The notes beneath the pieces are model-generated. The model did no database searches. It saw only the letters and a program-made list of their open reading frames with translations, and was not told the origin of the DNA. A program made the translations under genes and the position numbers. A stretch of 64,000 nucleotides of DNA from Loxodes magnus (taxonomy: Eukaryota > Ciliophora > Karyorelictea > Loxodida > Loxodidae), in NCBI GenBank assembly GCA_946699065.1, contig CAMPDV010000008.1:496001-560000 (forward strand). Direction: 5' to 3'. Within the stretch, counting starts at the first letter, position 1; the number at the start of each line of letters is the position of its first letter. Of the stretch, positions 25,078-36,000 are shown piece by piece.

Positions 25078-26387
25078 TCATCTTATTAACTATTTTGTAT
25101 CTGGATAAAAAATTCCTCTAAAAAATCTTATAGTTTGTGGAATTTATGGTGGCTCCAATTCAGGTATTTTATACTGGCCAGTATAAAATGGTTCAAACTT
25201 ATTATTTAATTTATTAAGATAGTATTTATGGTTATTGACTAGAACTTATTTCTAAAATTACTCTTATGCTTGTTATTAGTTTTGAAACTTTTACTATTCT
25301 TATATTTATTATTTGAAGTCATTTTGATCTAATGTATTATTGTTTCGTGAATAACTATTTTCATCTATATCAGGTAAAAAATGCTTATCTTTTTCTAAAA
25401 CATTTCCTAATGCTCTTTGGTTATTTGGATATATTTATTCATTATATGCTTTTTCAGAATAATTCAGCGGATTAAATATGATTCGCTTTTATTTTGTCTT
25501 AGATTAGATTTCTGGAAATTAGATGTTATCTTAGTTTCTCTAACTTTACCTCTCTAAAATTTCTTTCGATACATTTTCAACAGGATAATTTCTTGAACTT
25601 TCATATCGATATTTTGCTCTTTATTGAAGATCTAATTAATCTTTATAGTTTTATTGCTATTTCAATTTCCTTTGGTACATTTCTTTTTCCAGCATTTGCT
25701 ATTCTTATATCTGCATTAGTTGGTTTTATATATCCTCAATGTTTTAATTTCTTACTTCATTAGTTAACTAATTATTCTTATACTTTTACAGATCATAAAG
25801 GTTATCTATTTTTCTTTACATTTTCATTTCTTCCTGGGTAAGAGGATTATAACTTCTTCTAAGCAACTCAATATTTGGATAAGGAGAGCGATATTGCCTA
25901 TTTTTTAAGTTAGGAGGTGTTGTTTAGATTTATTTATTAAAAAACTTGATTTAACTTTGATCTAATGATTTATTACCTTGGTCTAAAATTTGCCTTTTAG
26001 CAGAAGTGTTCTAATTAGTAGTATTTTAAACAGAAGAGAGATTAGTTTATATTTCTTAGTCTTTATATTTTTAATTCTCAATTTACTATTTTTCATTCAA
26101 TTATTCAGAATAAACATTTTCAGTTCCAATTTAAACATCAATTTCCTCTTAGTTTTTATCTTGGTAATCCTATATATTTTAGTTTTAGCCCTTTAGATAA
26201 TGAAAGTTAATTTTAGTTTGATTAGTTAAATCTTGCTTGTTAATGTCTTATGAAACAGTTTGTATATACTTATCCTATTATAGTGAAGATTATTGCTATA
26301 CTTATATTTTCTAAGTTCAGTTTGGGCTTAAAACGCTTTCTCCTATTCATCCATAATTTCTCTTCTTTCCTCTTGGATTTTATCCAT
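25078..26387 (-). CDS. Gln-rich coiled-coil protein, 428 aa
   Basis: Two exons joined by a 23-nt intron (26247-26269) give 429 codons from ATG 26387 to TGA 25078-25080. The N-terminus is a charged helix (MDKIQEERREIMDEQEKAFQ). Residues 170-260 form a long Q/K/E coiled coil (NIEDIQNQLMQIQEQQMLEK). The C-terminus is Pro-rich (YKIPELEPPQIPQTIRFFRG). Many Gln are encoded by TAA/TAG. It starts 74 bp from the divergent cyclic-nucleotide-binding gene. No catalytic or targeting motif is seen, and no family is recognised. A cytoskeletal or ciliary role is possible but unproven. Confidence 0.7.
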
Positions 26388-26461
26388 TATGCAACTCAGG
26401 GAAATCAACGTTGAAGAAGTCCTTATGTAACCTTCCCGTTTATCTCAATAAATCCATTTTT
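26388..26461. promoter_or_regulatory. 74-bp bidirectional promoter region (inferred)
   Basis: Only 74 bp lie between the two start codons of divergent genes. Both promoters and 5' leaders must fit here or overlap the coding sequence. No consensus element could be named. Confidence 0.45.
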
Positions 26462-29123
26462 ATGGAGGTAACCGAGTAAATCATAGAAACGTTTAAAATA
26501 TCTCCCTAGGCAAGAACTCGTTATGATATTTAAATACTAGTGAATGCTACTTAGAATATACTGTTCTTTACAAAACTGAAAGAGTAAGCAGGGGACTATG
26601 CTCATTATATCTGCTGCTCCAAAATGTGAATTTAATAATACAAAGAAAAGGAAAAGATAATATAATATGGGGATTAAGGAGACTAGTTCTTCATTCTTTT
26701 AAAAGGAGAAGTTGGTGTCAAAGTTCCTGTTGATAGAATTGCAGCTCTTAAAGCTATCAAATCTTATCAAAAAATATAAAAAGCCTTGGAATTTATAAAA
26801 GAACACATGAACTTGGGTAATTAGCAAGAAGATCATCTATGAAATGTATAAGAGCAAGATTAAGTTTAGTAGCTTGATCTTAAATAAGGTTTAAAAAAAA
26901 ATGATCTATTAAACTAGTAATAAGCTACATAGCCTATATAAAGTAAAGCTCCATTATAAACTTCGCTATTTAGTTTACAAAATTTTAGGTAATTAAACTA
27001 AATACAAGCCTAAGACTAAAGTCAGCAGCAATAAGATGCAAACATTATCTAAAGCCAAGATCTTTAATAGAACTAATAATAAAACTAGCAGCAAAAATAG
27101 CCTTAAAAGTAATTATAGTTCAAGTAACTAATCCAATAACACTTGAAAAGCAAAATTTAATAGACAGTAGCTAATTAAAAAGATTCAGATTCAAGTTCAG
27201 AAGATTCTTTTATATAAACTCCAGTGAAAGCATTTACCACACTTTCTACGATGTAGATTCCTTAAGAAGTAATAAATCCCAACATATCTTAGTAATCAAT
27301 CTAAGAAATTCAGTTAAAAATGTAGAATTAACTATAAAAACGAAACAGCGTTCTGTAAAATAAATCCTTTGCGTCTAAGTTTCTAAGCTTCATTATAGAT
27401 CCTAGAAAAAGGATAGTACTTAAAGAATATACTACTTTAAAAGCTGGAGATTCTTTTGGTGAATAAGCTATTTTAAATAGGGAACCAAGAGCTGCTACCA
27501 TCTTTTGTAAGACTCCTGTATATGTAGCGGTTTTAGATAAGCAAACATATAATAGCGTTTTGTTAGAAATGCAAAAATTGGAAAGAAATGAAGTGACAAC
27601 ATTTCTCAACTCCATTAAGTATTTTTAGGAATTACCTATAAAGTCACTGACTAAATTTTCCCTTTTCTTTAGCAAATAATCCTATGTTAAAAACTAGTTA
27701 ATTTTCAAAGAAGGACAAAAGTCTAATATGATATACCTTGTTAACTCAGGAGAAATCTAGGTAAGTTTATAATGTTCAGCTTAAGAAAGAAGTGACTTAT
27801 TAGTATGATTTAGGGGAAAGATTCTTAACTAAATATTAGAATAAGAATCTCAATTCAAAAGTTAAGAAACAGGAAGTTGATATTGCTGTTCTTGGAAAGT
27901 TTCAAATGCTTGGAATTTTTGAAGCAATTAATGAACTTCCTTATTACTGCTCAGCTCAGTGCTATTCTTTAGAAGCGCACATTTTTTAAATAGAGGCAAG
28001 TAATTTTTAAAGTGAAATCTATAACGTAGCAACGCTTAACCATATTAAGGAAAATGCCTTAATAAGTTATAAGTGACTTCAATAATAATTCTAACAAGTA
28101 GTTGAAAGATCCTTTAAGAAAAATTGGAATCAGTTCAGTATTCAAAATGGCAAATACTAAGAGTCATTCTCATTTAACTATCATCAAAATGAATAAGAAG
28201 GAGAAGTTACTACTGTTAAACTTAAAGAAGACGAAAAATTTTATCTAAAAGTAAGCAAAAGATCAAAATTAATTCCAATTGAACAATCCTAAATGGGTGA
28301 AAAGCTAAGAAAATTGAGAGAGAATAACGATGTGGTTTTTGCTTAAAAATAGTTTTCAAAAATACCTGATTATTCAACACCACATGTGGCAAATCAAGCA
28401 ACTCTCTAGTATTTAGCAAAGAAAATAGAACCAAAGTTTAAAATTCATTTATTTGATGATGATACTTAAATAAAGGATTATTTCGATAAATTCAATTTAA
28501 AGAAACAGAAGCAAAAGCAAAGCAAATGCAAGTTCAAAATATTAGCTAAGGAATGAGATAAGTAAATTATAAGGCTAGATTTTGCATAAATCTTAGAGTC
28601 TAAAATAATTCCTAAAATGGAAAATTCCTAAAAGGATTTCTTCACTGATAGAAATTCTAGCTATTTAGATGTTAGTGAAAGCTGCTTAATTATTAATAAC
28701 ACTAATCAGACTGTTAGCTAAAATAAAACGTTTGGAAATATTTCTTCAGATAAAGCCTAAAAAGAATTTACTTAAATGTAATTATGCAATTCTTTAGGAT
28801 CTCCCAAAAATCTTAATAATAAGTCACTAAGCGAGAGAAAAGGCCAAGAAGTAAATTTATAGGAGAAAATAAAATAGAAATATAGTAATGATATCCTAAA
28901 AAATAAAAAGCCTTTTTAGAATTATAATATTAGACTAAAAAATAAGGAAAAATCAAGCTAAACTTAAAGATTTTAAACAATACAAGTTGAAGATAAATAA
29001 CTATAACAAGAAAATAGTCCTGCTAGTTTCACTCCTTCAGAGATGAATTTAGGAAAAAATAGATACTTGAAGAGAACTTGGCATAATTTGTTTAGATTTA
29101 AAAAAAGAGCAAACATTCTCTGA
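26462..29123 (+). CDS. cyclic-nucleotide-binding-domain protein with split first domain
   Basis: 881 codons including the TGA at 29121-29123, with a 19-nt intron at 27761-27779. The first CNBD begins near residue 60 (EKIIQYGDQGDQFFILLKGE). It is interrupted by an insert of about 220 residues, partly poly-Gln-rich, and then resumes with the phosphate-binding cassette GDSFGEQAILNREPRAAT near residue 327. The Glu and Arg that hold cAMP or cGMP in PKA/PKG regulatory domains are both present. A second CNBD (residues 395-510) has the fold (LIFKEGQKSNMIYLVNSGEI), but its cassette lacks the Arg (GIFEAINELPYYCSA) and is probably not a binding site. The tail is basic and disordered. There is no kinase or membrane domain. 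It may be a cyclic-nucleotide sensor or scaffold. Confidence 0.85.
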
Positions 29124-29534
29124 TTAAAAATAATTTAAAGTATGTAATTCTAATCATTCTAAAAATAACATTTTTGAATCTTTTAGAATAACTTTAAAAT
29201 TAAGCTTTTAAATGTTCTATAATGGAAGCAAATATAAAGTATACAGAATTAGTTTATTTAAAATGGTATTGAAGATTATCAAACTATAATACGTTGTTAA
29301 CGTATTTAAGAGGTTTAATTAAAATCTGATTATAAATACATTTTTTAATTACAGTATCTGAATCAATAGTTAAATTATGAATAGCAGGGTAAAAATTAAA
29401 TATTTTACTTAAAAATAAAAAGCAAAATACGATAGATATTAAGTAACATAATGAGTTTAATGCTAAATAGAATTTAAAACTTAAAATTACTTAATATTGC
29501 ATACTAAAACAAGAGTAGTTTATTAAATTATAAT
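29124..29534. other. intergenic spacer
   Basis: AT-rich DNA between two co-directional genes. No gene, repeat or RNA seen. Confidence 0.5.
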
Positions 29535-30761
29535 ATGGAAATTAAGGATTTACAATTATAACCTGAAGAATAAAACTCATATGTTGATGAGATTGCTATA
29601 AAGATCTAAGAAATTGTTGATAATGGATAGGAAAATTCATTTTACTTACTGAATATTAATGAGATCAATAGAAGAATCAATTTATGGGACACTTTGCTTC
29701 CTCGCGTTGAAATGTTTTACTCTGTTAAGTGTAATTCGGACTAGAAAATATTAGAAACTTTGATTAAAAAAGGAAAAGGTTGCGAATGTGCATCGTACCC
29801 TGAAATTCAAAAAGTAATAAAAAGTGGATGTATATTAGATTAAATCATATATGCTCACTGTATAAAAGATAGAATACATTTAAAAATTGCTACTGAACTT
29901 GGAGTCAATCTTCTTGTTTTCGATTCTGCGGAAGAACTAGAAAAGATTAAATAAGTCAATCCTAGTGCACACCTAATTTTAAGGATTGCTATACTAGAAA
30001 CTGAGGCAAGATGTTCAATGACTAAAAAATTTGGTGCTGTTCCTTAATTATGACCTTAATTATTGCAAAAGGTTATAGATTTAAACTTAAGATTGAGAGG
30101 AGTTGCGTTTCATGTTGGATCAGGTGGAGTTAAAATTAATATATATGAAATAGCTCTCTAATATGCCAAAAAAGTTTTTGAAATGGTAGAATCATATAAA
30201 ATGACTCCACTTGATATATTAAATATAGGAGGTGGATTTTCGATGTCTGCCAAAGTAGGGTAGAATTTTAATGAAGTTGCTCCTCGTTTGGCTCAATTGC
30301 TTGATTAATATTTTCCTATTTCACCTAATATAAGAATAATGGCTGAGCCTGGAAGAATAATCTGCTAAAGTTCTTGTACTTTGGCAATGAGAATAATAGG
30401 AATAAAAGATTTAAAAGAGCATGGACGTCATTACTATATAAATGGAGGCATTTATTAAGGTTTTTCTGCCTAAGTTTATGATTTAGAGTTCAATTAACCA
30501 GAACCTTTACTAACATAAAAATAAAAAATGTAAAGGTAATTAAAACAATCCATCATTTGGGGACAAACAAGTGATGGCTTGGATATAATTTGCAAAAACA
30601 TATTATTCCCAGAAATGGATGACGGAGAGTGGATAATGTTTAGAAATACAGGGGCTTACAGTATAGATTGCAATTCTACTTATAATGGATATGAAATACC
30701 TGATGTCTTGTATATTGAAGTATAACACTTAAATTAATTTGTTTCAAATTTATTCCATTGA
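29535..30761 (+). CDS. ornithine decarboxylase homologue with altered substrate-site residues
   Basis: 409 codons from ATG 29535 to TGA 30759-30761, no intron. It belongs to the fold-III PLP decarboxylases (group IV); ODC makes putrescine from ornithine, the first step of polyamine synthesis. Seen: the PLP lysine in FYSVKCNSD (Lys65), AFHVGSG, LNIGGGF, AEPGR, and the C-terminal GEWIMFRNTGAYSIDCNSTY. Two substrate-site residues of canonical ODC differ. The Asp of YVNDGVYGSF (human Asp332) is Gly in YINGGIYQGF, and the catalytic Cys of GPTCDGLD (human Cys360) is Ser in GQTSDGLD. Asp361 is kept. Length (408 aa) is slightly below human ODC (461), which carries a C-terminal degradation tail absent here. 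It may be a weak ODC, have another amino-acid substrate, or be regulatory. Confidence 0.92.
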
Positions 30762-31167
30762 GTAATCTTAGGATTTCTATTTTTATGATAAATTACTTTT
30801 AATTCCATATCTTATAAGCCTTCAATAATGATATATCAACTAAACTTTGTAAAAGGTATTTTTATATTAATTTAATTTCAACGAGAATAAGTTTAATCTA
30901 TTTGGTGAACCAACTATAAATAGAATTCAATACATTTCATTTGATATCATTCTTTATCAATATATTCTAAATGCTTAATTAAGAAGCAATAACTGCTTAT
31001 TATGTTAAAATCTGTTGTCTTTTAATCTTTCTAAAATAAATGATTGCTAAACTGTAAAGTTTAAGTTGCTGCTTTATTCTGAGCAAAGTTAGTTTGTATT
31101 TATGAAAAGTATATCAGATTATATTAGTTATTTGCTTTATTGAAGTGTTTTATATTAAAAAAAGAAA
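30762..31167. other. intergenic spacer between convergent genes
   Basis: AT-rich DNA between two 3' ends. No gene, RNA or repeat recognised. Confidence 0.5.
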
Positions 31168-31740
31168 TCATTCTTGTGCTTGTTTCTGTGTCTACTGCTG
31201 CTGCTGAGAAGCAAACTTGTTAAAATAATCAATTGTAAACTCTTTCATCAGAAAATTCATTGAAGGAGTTAATTCTCCTAAATATGTAGCAGGATTGCCA
31301 CCATAAACTGAAAAGGGAGCAACTACACTATCTGGCTTAAGAATCGAATTATCAAGGATCATACAGCTATCTTTCAAAACGCATCTATGACTAATAACAC
31401 AATTTTTTCCAATTTTTACAAAGCTTCCAACTTTGGCAGCGCATACAACTGAATCTGCATCTATATAAACATATTCTCCAAGACTCATTTAGGAATATTT
31501 TAAGTGTCCCTTACTTCTCTTATAGCTAGGTCTTAAAACCACATTTTCTTTAATAATTGAATATTTTCCTATCTTTATTATTCCTAAATCTCCTCGAATT
31601 ACAGCTCCCTCTTTTATTATTACTTTTCCATGTAAAGCAATATTAGCTGTCCCTCTAATGAAAGCTCTCTTAGAAATTTTGTTTTTATTTCTAGTTTCGA
31701 AGTATTCTTCCTAATTATAAAGTTCTATTTACTTTTCCAT
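31168..31740 (-). CDS. DCTN5: dynactin subunit 5 (p25)
   Basis: 191 codons from ATG 31740 to TGA 31168-31170, no intron. p25 caps the pointed end of the dynactin filament and helps dynein-dynactin bind cargo such as endosomes. The chain is a left-handed beta helix of hexapeptide repeats, as in the gamma-carbonic-anhydrase family (NIALHGKVIIKEGAVIRGDL, VKIGKNCVISHRCVLKDSC). Blocks match p25 closely: MEKQIELYNQEEYFET at the start, then RPSYK, the ILDNSILKPDSVVAPF turn and GELTPSMNFLMKEFT near the end. Length equals other p25 proteins (about 180-190 aa). A Gln-rich tail (SQQQQQTQKQ) is extra. The start lies 371 bp from the divergent upstream gene. Confidence 0.95.
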
Positions 31741-32111
31741 TTTTACAATTTATCTTTTATTAAATTCATATTAATGCACCCTTTACTCATTAGCACATTA
31801 AACCTTTCATTCTCTAAATTCTTCCTACTTTATATCCAATTATTTCTAAATCGATTTCTTCTCTATATGCTACTTTAAGTTAAAAAACCAAGACAGTTGC
31901 TTGTAGAATAGTAAGGCTATTTTAAACTTTACAATTGCATTGGTTAATTAGTAAAGATAGAATTTAAATAAGCTTAGTAGGGCACATAAAGACTAATAAT
32001 ATTAAAGTTGTGAATAATCTAAATAGTACTAGAGTTTACTTAAGCTAAGAGGATCTAATTACATTGAATAATTATTCCATTTACTCTTAATTAGTTTCTC
32101 TAGTCTTCTAT
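31741..32111. other. divergent intergenic spacer
   Basis: AT-rich DNA between the starts of DCTN5 (-) and the unknown gene (+). Promoters are expected; no element is identifiable. Confidence 0.45.
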
Positions 32112-32998
32112 ATGGAATATTCCTTTATAGCTCAAAGTTACTTACGCTTAATTATCAGAATATTTAGTATTTGTTGAAAGCTTTTTCGATGTATTTTCAT
32201 AATTTAATTAGATATAAAAAGAAAATTTTAATAACTGAAGTGAAAACTAGAAGGGAGATATTATCTCTATTAAGTATGAGGCATTAATAAATAAAGAGCT
32301 AGATTTCTTATGAATAGATTAATAAGCTTAAACTTAATAGATTATTAAGTATCCTAAAAATAAGTTGAAGTATATAAAGGATGCAACTGCATATTATATA
32401 ATCAAGCTTGCTAAATTGCAAGCGTTCGACGAAATTATTACAACAGATCTTATTTTCCTAAGATTTACTTTCTTATTTTAATAATTAGAAGCAAAATATC
32501 TAATAAGCCTTTAGAATTTAAATAATATTAGCAAAATGGAATAATTATAAGGATTTTTAGAGTATTTTAATAAAAGAGAAATGGGGTAATCATTAACGTT
32601 TATCTAAATGGACTATCTTTCTATTACTAATAACTTTAAATTTTTGCTTGTATGATCTATAGTTTTAAAGGAATAACTCCATGTTTTTCATGTATCTAGT
32701 AGAAAGTAAAATAAAAGGGAGCTTAAGTTAAATGAAGATTATTAAAAGGTATAATTTTATGTTTTATAGAAGAGTCTTAAACATGGCTAAAAGATAAATT
32801 CCAATTCGTTATTAAAAATGTCTGTCGATAGTATAATGAACGTGATTATGAGATAGGAGGGGCAATGGAATATTTTAAGTGGTTATTATTTTAAGTTTCA
32901 TAGTAAATATCATAGTGGTAGTAAGCTTAAAAAGAAGACGTTAAAATAGAGAGATTGTATGCAAAATTAAGAGAGTTAAAGTGCTTTCAAATAAATGA
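32112..32998 (+). CDS. unknown helical protein just upstream of the channel gene; splicing uncertain
   Basis: ATG 32112 (MEYSFIAQ) joins through a 22-nt GT..AG segment to a good frame (KYLVFVESFFDVFSQFNQIQ, then YYIIKLAKLQAFDEIITTDL, then EYFNKREMGQ). A second shift leads to another good frame (SQTWLKDKFQFVIKNVCRQY, YNERDYEIGGAMEYFKWLLF). The likely stop is a TGA at 32996-32998 reached after a short last intron, only 42 bp before the channel ATG. Several alternative introns of 17-26 nt fit the middle shift, so the protein sequence is not settled. No family is recognised. The call rests on consecutive frames of clearly non-random composition. Confidence 0.4.
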
Positions 32999-33040
32999 AA
33001 ATAATTTTAAGTAAATTTATTCAAAATTCTAATTTTAATA

Positions 33041-36000
33041 ATGGAGAGACGCTCTTCTATTGACATGTCAAGATTTAGTTCCGTACAATACTTAGGCTAA
33101 AAGGCATATAGAGATTAAAGTCGCAGATCTTCACTTGATTCGAATGCTGTTTCTATAGTTGAAAAATCAAATAAGCGAAATTCAATACTAACTAGCTCTA
33201 TTTTAAGTAAACGAAGCTCAATTGATGCTAGCGATTTATTTAGAGCAGCAAGTTAATCGTAGAATGTTGCAATCAGAAGAGCAAGTATTTAAAGTATGTA
33301 AAACTTACAACAAATTCCTGAACTCAATGAATTTAATGAAGAAGAGCAGAAATAATTTGACTTTAGTGAACTGGAAGATAAAAACTTGACTGATCTTTAG
33401 AAAAAGCTAAAAGTTTTATGATTTTCCAATAAAGAAAAAAATATAAAGGAAGGTAATTTCTTGAAGAATTGGCATATCAACTAAGTTCCTGAACATATTA
33501 AAAAAGGTAGATATTCGCTTGAAAATGACTAAACTACTACTAAAGTTAAAGATCCCTATTAGAGATTGAATTAAGCTTAAAGAAACTATCTAAAACGAAG
33601 GTCTGCTAGAAATAACCAAGAAATGTTTTCAAACTTGATAGTATTTCAAGGGGCTACAGAAGTGATTAGGAAATAATCTAGAAAATCCAGAGCTCAAAGC
33701 ACGAAAAGAACTGAAAGAGATTTAACAAAAAGAAGAAGTGGAAAATTAAAGCATAAATTAGAAATTTTCAATTCTGAACATAAATACTTAGAATCAGAAG
33801 GTAATGAGTTTGAAGAATAGTAACTAACAGGAGCTCTTTTTAAAGTAAATACAGAAATTGAAAGTTTCATTAAAATGACTCAAAGAGCAGGATATTTTTT
33901 TCATATCTACTGAGCATGACTGATGTTCTTATGTAACTCTTATAATATTTTTTCTTGTTTACTATATCTAGGATTAAGAAAATTTCCAAGAGATTGGATG
34001 CTATTATTTGAATGTTTTGCCGAATATATAGTATTAGTCGATCTGATTATTTAATTTTATCTCAGAAGAGATCCTTATATGGCCAAAAGATTTTGAATGA
34101 TAAATGAAGAGCATCGTCCTAATTTTAAGCTTTTCATTTGCATAATTTCAAGTTTTCCAGTATCCATTTTTTTCAAAATTTTGTCATAGTGCATACATTT
34201 ACACTTAGATTCAATCCAGTTGGCATATTTGAGAGTTCCACGAATATTGAGATTCTACTCAATAGTTAACCATTTTGAAAATATATAAATCTTATATAGG
34301 CAAAAGCATACAATACTAACATAACTTCTAGAAATCTTCTTTATTTTAATGTCAGTGTAGCATTTTGGAGCCTGCTTATGACTTTGATCTGCAAGAGTTA
34401 ACATTACTGAAGATGAGTCATGATTTGAATATGAATAAATGGAAAAAGCAAGTATGTGAGAATAATACATCGATGCTAGCTATTGGGGAGTTTGCACAGT
34501 TACTAACGACACTTTTGGTGATATTGCTCCTTCTACTCATATAGAAAGAATATCTGCTTTGCTTATTATGATGATGGGTGAATTTATTTATGGCAAACTT
34601 TTTGGAACTTTTGCAGCAATAATTAATCAACTAAATGGAGTAGAAGTAGAGAACATGTCACTTAAAAATAAAACGTAAGATTGAATTAGAGCTAGAAAAA
34701 TAGAGCCTGATTTCTAGAAGCGTATAATGTCTTTCTATAATTACATAAGGTAGAAGTATTATAACATTAATAATGAACTCATTAACTAACTTCCACTCTC
34801 GCTATAAACTGAAATTAACTTGTAGATATTTCACTAAATGGCTGAGAGATGCACCATGTTTGAGCTTGCTGATCCATCATTTATAATTGCTGTTGTAAGA
34901 AAGCTAAGATAAACATTGGCCACACCTTAAGATTATATTGTTCGAGAAGGTGAAGATGCTTGGGTTTTTTATTTTATCAAAGAAGGAAATGTAGATATTA
35001 TGAGTAAAGGCGAAAGATCTATTTTGGCTAAAATGAAGTGTGGATAATATTTTGGGGAGATTGGAATTTTACTTTAAGACACAAGATCTGTAAGTGTAAT
35101 CGCAACAAGCACTTGTATTCTAGCAACATTAACAAAATAAACCTTTGAAAAATTGCTTAGAAATTTTCCACTATGAAAGGCTTAGTTAATATAGATAGCA
35201 AATTAAAGATTAAAAAGTAGTTCAATCGAAGAAATCAAAAGAAAAACTACTAAAGCTGTCATACCAAAACATTTTCTATCTAGAGCTTAAACTTATTTCG
35301 CACATTTAGATTCATTTGAAGAAAAATCAACTTAAAAATGTAAAGAGGATTCTTGCGACTAAAATAATCCGAAAAAGAAAGAATATTCATTCGCAAAATG
35401 ATTAAAATCAAATTGATTTACTTAAGGATATGTTAAAGCTAAAAATATAAATTATGTTATAGAGCCTAGATCTCGAATATACTATCTTTGAAGCGTATGT
35501 ATGACGTTAGCCATTTGCTTCAACTTATTCTATGTTCCTTTTTCAATTTCTTTCGAATTAGAAGAGCAAATAAAAGATATTTAGCCATTCGATATAATTT
35601 CAGTCATTATTTATGTTGTAGATATATGAATATAATTCTTTATAGCATCAATAGATAATGAAGGATATATTGAGAATAGAAGACAATAGTTAGCTGTAAA
35701 TTATGTGCAGAATTATCTGTTCTATGATATTGTTTCCACTCTTCCCTTTGACATGATAGGCTCAGTAGCCAATGTAGAATACTAAATTTTATCTTATTGA
35801 AGACTATTAAGACTCTTAAGAACATATCGAGTCATAATAATGGTATCTACTTTAATGAAAAATGTGAAGATTAAGCTAACTTACTCCTATCTATTATTCT
35901 ATTTTGTGGTTTATGTAATTTTAAACCATTATACAGCTTGTATTTTCTTTTATATTGGAAGGATTCAATACGATTACTTTCCAAACGCTAGATTTGATCA

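Noticed and set aside
26400-26500. Minus-strand start MIYSVTSIKMDLLRQ as an upstream exon of the coiled-coil gene
   Set aside because: It lies antisense to the first codons of the CNBD gene and would need a 31-nt intron; ATG 26387 is simpler.
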